Under the pieces are notes generated by a model that made no database searches, was not told where the DNA came from, and saw only the letters and a list, made by a program, of their open reading frames with translations. Below, piece after piece: positions 26,062 to 36,800 of a stretch of DNA of 64,000 nt (positions within the stretch are counted from its first letter, which is position 1; each line of letters begins with the position of its first letter). The DNA lies in assembly GCF_964355755.1 (NCBI RefSeq), contig NC_092674.1, forward strand, positions 9,305,001 to 9,369,000. Direction: 5' to 3'. Position numbers and translations under genes: made by a program. The stretch is from Antedon mediterranea. Lineage: Eukaryota > Echinodermata > Crinoidea > Comatulida > Antedonidae.

Positions 26062-26435
26062 ACGCCTTTATCACGTGGAAACACCGGTTCTCGTCAGATC
26101 ACCGAAGTTAAGCAACGTTGGGGCTGGTTAAAGTTTGATTGGGAGACCATCTGGGAATATTGGGTGCTGTATATGGAGCTGGCGTTAGGCATTTGAAATC
26201 AGCATTGCTGACTCTTATGGCAGCCCCTGCATCTAGTATCTACCTCAGACGTATTGGCTTATGCCTTTCCTCTCGTCAAGGTGGACACTTGACGAGAGAA
26301 GCCCTTGATCAATGTTAGCACCAATCAAGGTGCTTTAAACAGTCCTGACTTTGTTTGTATCATCAAACCTGTTAGTGGCGGTAATTATCGCTGTTGGTTT
26401 CAATGAAATAAAATGTCAAAAAATAAAATAAACAT
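26062..26435 (+). mobile_element. 5S-rRNA-derived SINE (SINE3-like)
   Basis: The first 120 bp resemble 5S rRNA: GAAGTTAAGCAACGTTGGGG corresponds to box A, GGTTAAAGTTTGATTGGGAG to the intermediate element, and GGGAGACCATCTGGGAATA with GGGTGCTGTA to box C, the internal Pol III promoter. A non-5S body follows, including an inverted CTCTCGTCAAG / CTTGACGAGAG pair, then an A-rich end at 26,420-26,435. It sits in the 5' leader intron of copy B. Copy C has the uninterrupted site (TATACACACAAACCTAG near 47,180), so insertion followed their divergence. It is a SINE, not a functional 5S gene: the 5' end and loop sequences are degraded. Confidence 0.8.
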
Positions 26436-26500
26436 AATCGTTATAGTTATAGTTATAGTTCCTTATTACATGTTTGTTATATTTACAGAAGAAATGGATC

Positions 26501-29500
26501 ATGACGTCAAATAATGAAATCGATAATATTGCCGTCACTGTTAATCCTTTCTATGCATTCATAACCGATCAACATAATGACATGGTCAATGAAGAATTCA
26601 AGAAAGTCAAACTCCAGTCAAAAGACAAATTGGTCAAGATTGTCTACGATAAAATAAAAACACCGCTAGATTTATTTGAGAAACTCTGCGATAATGGAAT
26701 TATCTCGGAGGACGATACTACATTTCTGGAGGAAGTATACAACCATATCCAGAACAAGATTGGCCTAGAAGAGATTGAAGAGTACAAACGTAAAAGAAAG
26801 GATCATAAAGAACGTATCAGGTTATTGTCAGTAAAAACCGATTCTTTGTTTGTTGGAAGAGACAAAGAATTGCACAAAATCTTACAGGCTTTTGCTGCGA
26901 AAACTGGAAAATGTTGTTGTGTGATTCTCGCCGGTTCGCCTGGGATTGGAAAAACAAAGTTATCTATTCAGACATGCGCAATCTACCCAGCATTTTTGAT
27001 AGAAGAAAAAGTAGTTGTTACGTAAGTATGTCATATTGCTAACTACTACCTATTTTAATTATAGTTTCTGTTTCAAGTGTTGTAGATAATTAAATTAAAG
27101 TCAAACAGTCCTTGGGAAACTTTAGTAACTGCACATATTATTTAATAATAATAAATTATTTCTTTCAAATTTATGAATAGTTACATTTTAAATACAACTG
27201 AAATAGTTTATATGAAAGCCATTATTTTTTACTACTACTTTTTTTCTACAGTACTTATCTTGTAAACCTGAAGAACGTAATGACAATGAAAGAAGTAGGA
27301 GCAGCCATCATGAATGCAATTGGTGTCAAATATATATTACCATCTACGTTTGATGTAGACGAGTTATTAGGAAAGATACGCGATATCAAATCAGGTATAC
27401 TTTAAAATGTCTTTTTTTCCATCCAACAGTAGACCCAAGGTTCAAGTTCAAAACCCGAATCTGAAGCCCTACACATGTACATTAGAAAACCTATTTGATC
27501 ACTTTAAAATGATATACTATTATACTATGTATGGTATTAAGTTACAATATTATATAATAACATTATGATTTTTTTTCAGAAACAATAATCTACTTGGATA
27601 ATGCTGATGATGTTTTACGACTAAGACAGCCTGTACGTGACGACTTCACCAAGTTTCTTTGTGATTTTATTCGCGAAGAAAATCAGAGAGTAAAATTCCT
27701 AATAACAACAAGATATAGAGTTGATAATGAGTTCTTATTGTCGGTCGACAACTTTCATCAGCTTGATATCAAACCTCTCCAGGTGTTGGATGCAATATCT
27801 CTTCTTCGTCGGTCGTCTGGGCATCCAAATCTTGATGACACGATTTGTAATGATTTGGTATTTGTTTGTGGCCATAACCCTCACGCGATTCGAGCTGTGG
27901 CCAGTCGTATGAAACAAAGGAATATGAAACCAAAAGAGTTACTGGAACTTCTAAAAAAACCGGCTCCAGCTGGAAGAGTTTTCGATCACAGGTATGACGC
28001 AAATATGTCGACTGAAGGCCAAGAGATCGAACAACAGGAGAGCGTTCTCAAATGCCTACGTGTTGTGTTTGATCAACTCGACAACAATTGCAAGTCATAC
28101 TTGATAAAGCTGTCTGTCTTTCCAAGCTTCTTTTACAGAGATGTAGCTTCTATCATTCTTGGTAAGGAGAAGAGTTTCACCAGTTTGTATCTACAAGATC
28201 TCTATATCTATGGTCTTTTGGAATTCGATAAGCTTGATCAATTTAAAAACATCGATTCTTTTGAAGGGGATCGTAACCAGTACAATGTCCATACACTGGT
28301 GCGGCTCACCTGTGAACTCGAGACACGAGAAGATGAGTCTTTAAGACCCTTTTTTGATGCTGCCATGGTAGCATTCCTCAATCATTACCATCGAGTGATC
28401 AATGAAATCTGCGAGCATGCAAACAAACATTTCAAGGAAGGTCTTGAAAAGTACCAGAGTGATAAAATAAATCTAGTACAATACCTGGAACATGAAGCAA
28501 ACAGAAAACCGACAAACGCAAAAGAATTGAACTTTTCTCAGGAGGACAGACGGTATGTTATCTTTGATGGCTTAGTCGAGGCAGATCGAAGAGTTAAATA
28601 TTTTGAGATCAAATCACTCAAAGCTAAGGAAGAAGGAGACCTGATAAGTTACAGCTTTTTATGCGCATGGGTAGGTGAACAGTACATATGTCAAGCCCTG
28701 ATATTAGAGGCACATGAAGCTGCGGACAACGGTTTGACGACACTTGATAAACTAAAATCTGGAGACAGAAGCCATGAAAATACAATGATTGCTAAGGCCG
28801 CCTGCCTATACGTGAAAGGACGAGCATACATCAGGCAGCAGAAATACGAGGAAAGTTTGATAGTTCTTCATGAATCGTTAGCTTTGCGACGAAAGCTTGA
28901 AGGAGACCATACGATGACCGCACGTGTACTCAACACAATTGGGCACGTGTTCTATCATCAGAAAAAACTTCTGGAAGCCCAGCGCTATCACCAAGAGGCA
29001 TGGCAAATGATTGACAAAATTACAGGTGGTAAACCAGAAATACATATTGATTTTTCTGTATATGTCATGAATGTGGGAACCTGTTTTAGAAGCTGGGGAA
29101 ATAGATACACGGATGCTAAGGAAAGCGAAATGGCCAAAGAACAATATGACAAAGCTTTAGATTTTTTCAATAATGCTTTAAAAATGCAGAAGAGGAGCTT
29201 TCAGGATCAAGAGACTGAATTGACAGCAAAAATTCTTAGGAATAGGGGACTTTGCTACTTTGAAATGGAAGAATATACCAAAGCTCTACTAGATGCTGAA
29301 CGAAGCTTGCGTCTTAGCCAACGGATTTTGAAAGAGAACCCTTATACAGCCAGTTGTCTGTACTTTGTTGGATGTACTCACCATCATATTGGCAAGAAGA
29401 TACTAACAGCTGCAGACGTATCGGAGGACGAAAAAGGTAAGATAAATGTGTCCGGCCTTCTAGGAGCAAGCGGGAAAAATACATAATCTTGTCAAATTTC

Positions 29501-31351
29501 AAATGAAACAAGGCCATATACATGGCTGCAGTCGATCGCGTGCTCAAGTTAGTGTTTACCGACCAACCGACCGACATAGTGAGCTGAAAATGAAAAAATG
29601 ACAGTAGTTTTAGATGACATATACAACTATTCTATTACCCATAGCACTGTGGTCAGTATTTGAGAAATTTAAGAATAGAAATGTAGGTATATACCTACAT
29701 TATTATAACCAATTTCATTTGCTATGATAATTTTTCTGCAGCGGATGCTTACAACCACTACAGTCTTAGTATGAAATTCCTTGAAGAAGCCTACAATATG
29801 GAGAATAGTCTGGGACCCGATCGACGAAGCATTGACTATGAGAAGCTCAAGGAAGAGATAATCGATGTACTCACTTCACTCGGAAAAGACGAAGACGCCA
29901 CCAATCTATGGGAACAACGATTTGCAGTATGAGTTTTTTTTTCTATCAAAAAAAAGTATTTGAAAATAAAGTACTGGGGTCATAATTATCAAACACCCTT
30001 AGAAAAAAAAATCACCTTAACTTGGTTTTAAGTCAATTATTTTGCTTAGAAATAACCTTAGCAACTACTTTCTTAAAGGAAAGGAACACCCTGGGCTAAA
30101 TGTGCCACTGTGCTTATAGATAAATGTAATAAAAACATGATTACAATGGTTCAAGGTACAATAGTAAGCAATTTAGTTAAAAAATAGACTTTTAAACGAC
30201 AACATATCGGAAATTGAACAGCGCCATTTTGACAGGTTAAGAGCAAATATGTGACGTCAGATTAGGTGGACGCATTCAAGCAAATCCAAGCGTCCATCGT
30301 CTTAGTACAGTATTTCAATATGGAAGTGCGGGATATAACCATAAATAAAATCAATTAAATAGCCTAACATACCTAATAATTCGGAATATGGCTTGGAGTT
30401 TTTATAATTCAGAAAATTTGGAACCAGAATATACAGAAAGAGAGTTAGTTTTGCGTTGTGCAGATGAGGAAAAAAGAAGAGAAGAAGAACATTCTCGAGC
30501 ATAACAAGCCGTCGAAGAATGGTGTACTTGCGGCCAGTGTATCTGTACTGTATGCCTTACTAGGCCTAGAACTCGTGTTGAACGAAAATAAAGTAGACAC
30601 TGCATCGTCAACAGCCTTCGTTTGGAAGGTTTACCAGTTAATTCCCCATCCAAATCCCGTTTGAAACAGCTAGGCAATAAAAGTAACAATAGATTAATAA
30701 TAGCTGAAAGATTTACGAATTGGCTTGCAGAAGAAAAGATCGAGCGAAGGTTTGTTTACCAAGCCAGCGCATGCTCATACCGCGTCATCGCCGTCCTGCA
30801 TGACCGCATGTCGCGTTATTAGCCAATCATATTAGCGGATTCGCTTATCCAATAGAAGCGCCGAATGCAACCGCGAATCTTAAAATTTTCGTCGGCCGTA
30901 TCTGACGTCACAAACAGGCTGCCATGAGCACAAGATGGCGATTTTCAAATGTCTTGAAAACAGCTTTAAAATCCTGTTTACTAGAAAACTACAAATCCGA
31001 TTTAAACATAAATTGTTCTGAATATTAAGTTGGTAGGGTTACTTTTATAATAGTTAGGTAAAATATTAGGTTGTTCCTTTCCTTACTTAGATGACGAAGT
31101 CTATTCCATAAAAATACCCTGAAAAGAACTGGTCTGATAAATAAAGCCGTAGTTCTTCTTCTTAAAAAAAATTGATCTGTAAAGTTGTGAAGAGAAATAG
31201 GCCAATAGTTTTTTTAAACAAAGTTAACTATAGCATTATTAACGAACCTGTGGTTTTTTTCTTGTTTGAATTAGTTGATCAGCCAGTAAAATCACGATAT
31301 CATGTTTTTTTTTTCTGAATTTAGAAAACAGACCAACAAGATACTACTTAA
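26501..31351 (+). CDS. DED / NB-ARC / TPR receptor, copy B (tail stop)
   Basis: Coding exons 26501-27021, 27252-27394, 27580-29436, 29742-29926, and 31325 to a stop at 31349-31351, giving about 909 residues. Start MTSNNEID follows an acceptor at 26488. Domains follow the order of copy A: DED-like, P-loop GSPGIGKT, Walker B IIYLDNADD, FLITTRYR, GHNPHAI, VHTLVRLTC, TPR-like helices, EEAYNMENSLG. In the last exon, codon GAA of copy A is TAA here, removing the acidic tail (about 75 residues). The frame beyond stays open to the ancestral stop at 31559-31561, so the change is recent. Intron 1 carries a 5S-SINE and intron 4 a 1-kb DNA element. The sensor part is likely still functional if the tail is dispensable. 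Confidence 0.8.
30076..31084 (+). mobile_element. 1-kb DNA transposon-like insertion in copy B intron 4
   Basis: Bounded by inverted AAGGAAAGGAACA (30076) and TGTTCCTTTCCTT (to 31084). Intron 4 of copy A runs without interruption across the matching point, so this is an insertion. A decayed frame near 30,388-30,580 reads ADEEKRREEE then EEWCTCGQC, resembling the cysteine motif of P2X7-C-terminal-like proteins often multiplied in marine invertebrates. The right half is GC-richer and holds CCAATCA, two TGACGTCA sites (30,252 and 30,903) and an AAGATGGCG, so it looks promoter-like. Non-autonomous; superfamily not assigned. Confidence 0.6.
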
Positions 31352-31561
31352 AGTTATCATACGTGTTATGAACATATCGGTGCACCAACAGAAACCACTA
31401 AAGAAAATGACGATGAACCTATGCAACCACATGGATCAACGGATAAGGAAGGTACGTCGTTGAAACGAGAGAGAACAACGAAAGAAGAAGATGCTGTAGC
31501 AGGTGGAAAGAATTACACAACTCGAAAATTTGTTAAGATGGACAAGTGCTACGTCGCCTAA
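31352..31561 (+). pseudogene. Disabled acidic-tail remnant of copy B
   Basis: The frame downstream of the 31349 stop continues without further breaks as a tail homologous to copy A (SYHTCYEHIGAPTETTKE..., ending KMDKCYVA) to TAA at 31559. It would be translated only by readthrough or if splicing avoids the stop. Confidence 0.7.
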
Positions 31562-33540
31562 AAAAGAATTCAGATTTGAGGTTAATTTAACATGAAACAT
31601 ACATAAAATAATAAAGCTATACATTTCCACAGAAAAAAGCCCGAACCAATAGGCCTATAATTACTGAAAATTGATGAAAATAAACAGTTAAACAAAAACC
31701 TGTTGTCTGACCAGGGAAGTTAAATTAGTTAATTTTAATTTTTAATAATTCGTTTAACCTCTAATAGTTAGGCCTAGTTGTATGGGAAAATGTACATAGG
31801 CCCTAACTCTTCATGATTGTTAAATTAGTTCAGTTAGTTTTATTAGACATATCTTTATAAAATGCAGCAACAATTGCTTAAAACTTTTACGGAATTATTC
31901 TCAATTTATTTACATTCCAATTGTTATTATAGTAATTGATATACTTTTAATCGAACCTTGTCTAAATGCAATATTAATTTAATATTAAGGTTCTATACCT
32001 TGCATAGGACTAAATAACTGAGGCCACCGATTAGAAGGAATACGGCCTGAGATTTTGACGGCTCAGAATTAGCTTATTTGTATATAATGCATTTAGTGGG
32101 AAATAATATTAATAGCCGCCAAATATAATTTAACATCTTGAAATCTTAAATTATTTTTAATTTTCAATAATCCATTTCTATTTAAATTATTTAAACGCTT
32201 TATATTTTTTTTTGTCTTATGTAGGATCGACCCACTTTTATTTCTTCATCAATAAAATGTTCGTTTACAATGAGTACATTGAGCACATGAGTAATGTAAT
32301 GATACAATACAATATAATTGACATCAACTAACTTTCAGTACAACTGATATCTCACTCCTACCATTGCATTTTATATATAATAGTATAAGGAAAGAAAAAA
32401 AAAATTCCTCTATGTTATACACTCTATACGCTTTATATTTGTGTACAGTAATAAATGTGCATTTTTACTATATGGACGATGTATCGATACATGTTTAGAA
32501 GGACGGGATACGATAGGATACCTGTGTGTTTAAAGAAGAAGCTGTTTTAGAGGTATATATATATTATATATTCTCTCTTCATTGGCACTTTTAAGGTTTT
32601 TTTTTAGTATGTGTGCCTTGTAAAGTTTATTAAACAAATAAATAAAAAATTAATTTAAGGGAAAATTCCTGAAAATCTTTGTTACTCTCTTATTTTGGCA
32701 AGTATTTCGCTCTGTTTCTAAGCGCCAAATGTATTATTAAGGGAAATTGGTCTATTGAATAGAGTTTTATACTTTAGGCCTGCACTATGTATAGGAGGTA
32801 TCCTGTATTTACACTTCCACAGTAGGATTACATGTTCTGTAGGTCTACAGATAAATTTTGTATGCACAAGTGTTCAATATTGTATATGTAATATCTTGTA
32901 ATATCCAATTTAAGCCCGATCTACTATTAATTACTAACTAATTAAGAAAAACAGTAAGAACTAGAAACACTATGTTCAATAGAACATAACCCCAGTCAAT
33001 GGTGTGGACAAATCATCACGAGTTAAAGTCTCAGTAGATGACTTTTTTTAAATTTTATCGCCAAACGCGAGTGTTGCCACACGAAAATTACACAGTCAAT
33101 ATCATCGTACTCGAGAATTTACTGGATTTTATATGTTTAATGACAGGGACACGACAATTGCGCGAATTACTCAGTCAATATCATCGTACTCGAGGATATA
33201 TACGATTTACGATCCTCACAGCGGTAGTTATGTGATGCAGTTTCAACCAATCACGTTCACGTATTTACATAGGCTATGTAATATAATTATTTATTTGTTA
33301 CCCTGCTTGTTCACGAAATACGGTAAATATCTACGTTCTGATTCCATATTCTGATCCGCTTGACTGAGTAAATGGGCGTAATAATACGGAATTATATCTC
33401 ATACATATTGACCAATCGGATTACAGAATTCACGTACACTAAGAGATAAAATTAAATATTACCGTATTAATTCTTTTATTTAGACTCATCAGGGAAGTTA
33501 CCAAGGCTATACATGACGTTGACAAAAATACATTATTCTA
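31562..33540 (+). other. Copy B 3' flank
   Basis: Homologous to the flank after copy A (landmark GGAATACGGCC at 32,038), interrupted by a retroposed insert at 32,208-32,427. A 30-bp phrase TCAGTCAATATCATCGTACT(CGAG) occurs twice near 33,091 and 33,172. No gene recognised. Confidence 0.5.
32208..32427 (-). mobile_element. 220-bp retroposed insert with 13-bp target duplication
   Basis: The direct repeat ACGCTTTATATTT flanks it at 32195-32207 and 32428-32440, and a T-run at the left marks a minus-strand poly(A) tail. Flanks of A and the other copies have a single AAAGCTTTATATT without the insert. It is LINE- or SINE-type retroposition by structure; the parent sequence is not recognised. Confidence 0.65.
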
Positions 33541-36500
33541 TTGTACATTGTGAATATGCTGGTATATACCTTAATACATTCTAGAAATATAATTGCGTTT
33601 CTATTATAATTAAACAGGGTTATCGAATATGATATTGATGGACTATGTAATTGTGGTAACCGACATATTCAGTTTTAGTATGTAATTGAAGACACTCTCC
33701 AAGGTACCGTAACTAGCTGTAGAAAAACGTTAAGGTAAGAATACTTAAGCCTACTATGTTGAATGCAACCTGTATATCCTCTTCGTTTAACTATATCTAT
33801 ATCTAAATCTATGCCTATTACATAGTTCCTAATCTAATTACATTTTACACACTTTTGTCCCCCTGAAAAAAATAATTCTCAACATTTTTTTGAATATGCC
33901 ATTTAACATATAGTTATCCACTTTGACAAAATTGGATCGAAACAAAATGTTTACCATGATCTCCAGCCTAATCTATCTCTTTCCTTCTCCACTGTGCGCC
34001 TCCAGGTTGTTTTGGGTCGACCCACACGACGCTTCTCTTCTGGCATCCATGGTAATGCAGTCATACAATGGCATTCAGGATTCATCCTCAGAACATGGCC
34101 TATCCACCTCCACATTTCCATTTTCATTTCTTTGCTGATTATTTTAACTTTCGTTTTAGTCATTATTTTTGCGTTAGACATAAACTTATGGCCATTTCAT
34201 TTTTAAGATTCGTCGTAAGCATTTGAATTGAAAGATATCCAATTTCTTCTTGTCTCCCTCATTGCTTTCCGTATTCTATTATTGATGTCTTCACCACTAC
34301 TAATAATGGCGCCTAGGTATGTTAATGTATTGACCTCATTTAGCTCCTGGTCGTCGATTTCAATTCTATTGTAATTCTTGCTGTTGATCCTTAATACTTC
34401 TGTTTTCTTTGTATTTATTTTAAGCCCTGTTTTTGGCAGTTGTTTTCCTCGTAATCCAGTCAACTACAATCAAGAATAAAAATCCAGACATCACATCTCC
34501 CTGCTTCACTCCTGATTTGACTTCGAACCACTCTGACTCTACTCCATCGTCCAAGACGGCACACTTTTATGATTTTATTTGGTATTCCATAGATTTCCAG
34601 GACTTTCCACAAACTTTCTCTGTGCTTTTTCAAAATCCACGGAAGTGATATATAAGGCAGACTGCCATTCTACAGCTTGTTCAACAATATTTCGTAGAAC
34701 AAATATTTGCTCCACCGTGCTTCTGCCTTTTCTGAAACCTGCTTGCTCATCTCTTATCATGTTATCCAGCCCATTGCTTATTCTGTTAATTAACACTTTA
34801 CCAAACACTTTGCTAGGAACAGAGGTAAGTGTTATGCCTCTCCAATTCCACATTCGGTAAGGTCACCCTTCCATGGTAATTTATGATGAGCGCCTGTTTT
34901 CATCTACTTCTTTTTCCCATATAATGTCTTAAATAAATCTTCAAGACATTCAATTGTTATGTTAATGTCAACTTTTAGCAATTCAGCTGTAATTTTATCT
35001 AAGCCACCAGATTTATCATTTTCCATTTTCTGAACTGCGGTTCTGGTTTCTGCTTTAGAAATATATTCAGTTGAGATTTCATCTATGGTTGGATACATAA
35101 TATTATCTGTATCATCTGCAACTGTATGTTCTGGAGTAGGCCTGTTAAAAATCTCTTCAAAGTGCTCTCGGCCACCTCTCTTTCTTCTCTGCCTCAGTTG
35201 TTATCACATTTCCGGACCTGTCCTTTACTAAATTGGTTTCTTTTTTGTCTTTTCATTGCTCAACGTCTTTGTAATCTCGTACAATTCTCTCAGCTATGGT
35301 TGCCAGGTCGCCTGCCCATTTCCTCTTATCTTTTCTCATGCTTTTCTTAACTTCTTATCTGTATCTCTGTATCTCTCTATGAGATTTTGTTTAATTCTAT
35401 CTGACTTTGCTTGTTCAATGTCTCCTTAATTTTCTTCTTTGGTCGACTATCTCCCACGAATCTTTCGTTATCCATGTTTTTTATTTCTTTTAGCCAAGTA
35501 CTTCTTTTGCAGTTTCCTTGTATGCATTTACAATGCTACTCCATTTTGTCTCCACGTCTTCTATTTCGTCGAAATCTTTTAACACTTCAAATCTGTTATT
35601 TAGTTTGATTGAAAATTGCTTTCTCGTATCTGGATGTTCAAGTTTAGTGTCAAACTTACTCCTGCTACTTCTGTGGTGGTGTTTTCTTTTCAGTTTCAGT
35701 TTGATTTTTGATGGTCACTTGCGATGTTGGCACCTTTCACAACACTCCTTATGGATGGTCTGTGTTGCCTACTAACCAGTATATGGTCTATTTGGTTGTG
35801 TGTCGTTCCTCCTGGGGATGTGCAGGTATATTTGTGTATATTTCGGTGTGAAAAGATTGTACCAGTTATCACCAAGTTGTTTAGACCGCAAAAGTCGACA
35901 AGTCTTTCTCCATTATTGTTTCTTTTTCCAATGCCGTGTTTCCCCATTATACTTCCGTATCCGTAATTTTCCATTTCCACTTTTGCATTAAAATTTCCCA
36001 TTACAATAAGTAGATCGTGTTTTGTGCATGCTGTCCGTGACCGATTGTAATTGCTCGTAAAAGTTTTCTTTCTCCTCTTTGGTTGAATCATTTGTTGGTG
36101 CATACGTTTGGATGATTGACAATTTCATGAATTTTGAGAAAACTCTTGCGTATATAATTCTGCTATTTTATTGGTTTCGAGTAGTGATTTCTCATCTCTC
36201 ATTTCTTTGACATCGTCAGTGCCACACCGTGACGATGTGTCGTCTTCTCTCCCTGAAAATAGTATGCTCTCTCCTGTGCTAAGTCGGACTTTTCCAAATA
36301 CTAGCCATCTGCATTCACTGACCCCCAGCATATTTTGAACCTATCCATTTCTTTTGCCAGTTGTGCTGATTTACCAATTGTTTACAATGTTCTGACATTC
36401 CAACACCTAACATTTGTAATTTCTTGTTTCTTCATTTTTCATGTTTTTGGGGAACAACACTTTAAATAACAATCAAGTATACGCTCTGTTGATACAAAAT

Positions 36501-36800
36501 GCATTACTACCCTTACAGCATCACGGCGCCATTAAACGCCGTAAAAGAAGAATTGGTCTTTTGAATAGAATATCATAAACTGTAGGCCTACTGCGCTCCG
36601 TAGGTTGCTAAGTTACACTCCTAAGACGTTTTATCTTGTACACTTTAAATACCAGAAAAACATTAAGAGTTTCTTACGCCTCCATAATTTCCATTTAAAT
36701 GTACCAAGTTTTACTAATTACTATCCTCCATGGTATAATTTTCGCTTAAAATAAATAAATATATATATTGTTTTACTATAAATTGTATATATATATTTTT
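33540..36800 (+). other. Orphan copy of the NLR upstream flank
   Basis: 33,540-33,856 matches the copy A flank at 14,880-15,190 (GTAACCGACATA, ACTTAAGCC...CTACTATGTTG). 36,456-36,770 continues it with matches to 15,195-15,420 (AGCAT(C/A)ACG(G/A)CGCCATTAAA, GACGTTT) and then to 16,230-16,330 (CCATGGTATA-like). No NLR exon follows. It therefore looks like a fourth duplication unit whose gene is gone, split by a nested transposon at 33,857-36,455. Confidence 0.6.
33857..36455 (-). mobile_element. Degraded endonuclease/RT non-LTR element nested in a MITE
   Basis: Read on the minus strand: an endonuclease-like region at 36331-35696 with SECRWLVFGKVRLSTGE, later DLLIVMGNFNAKVE and THNQIDHILVS; a reverse-transcriptase part at 35098-34203 with WRGITLTSVPSKVF, QAGFRKGRSTVEQI and LKINTKKTEVLRI, then TYLGAIISSG; and a C-terminal part at 34181-33951 with MWRWIGHVLRM and GRPKTTWRRTVEKE. 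These are typical of RTE-like elements of marine invertebrates. Several frameshifts separate the pieces, so it is inactive. Both outer edges (33,857-33,935 and about 36,430-36,455) match the two ends of the GTCCCCC MITE at 46,938-47,158, so it apparently inserted inside such a MITE. Confidence 0.75.

Noticed and set aside
26062-26190. A functional 5S rRNA gene
   Set aside because: The 5' end and several paired positions are degraded, there is no T-run terminator at the right distance, and a non-5S body with an A-rich tail follows. A 5S-derived SINE fits better.
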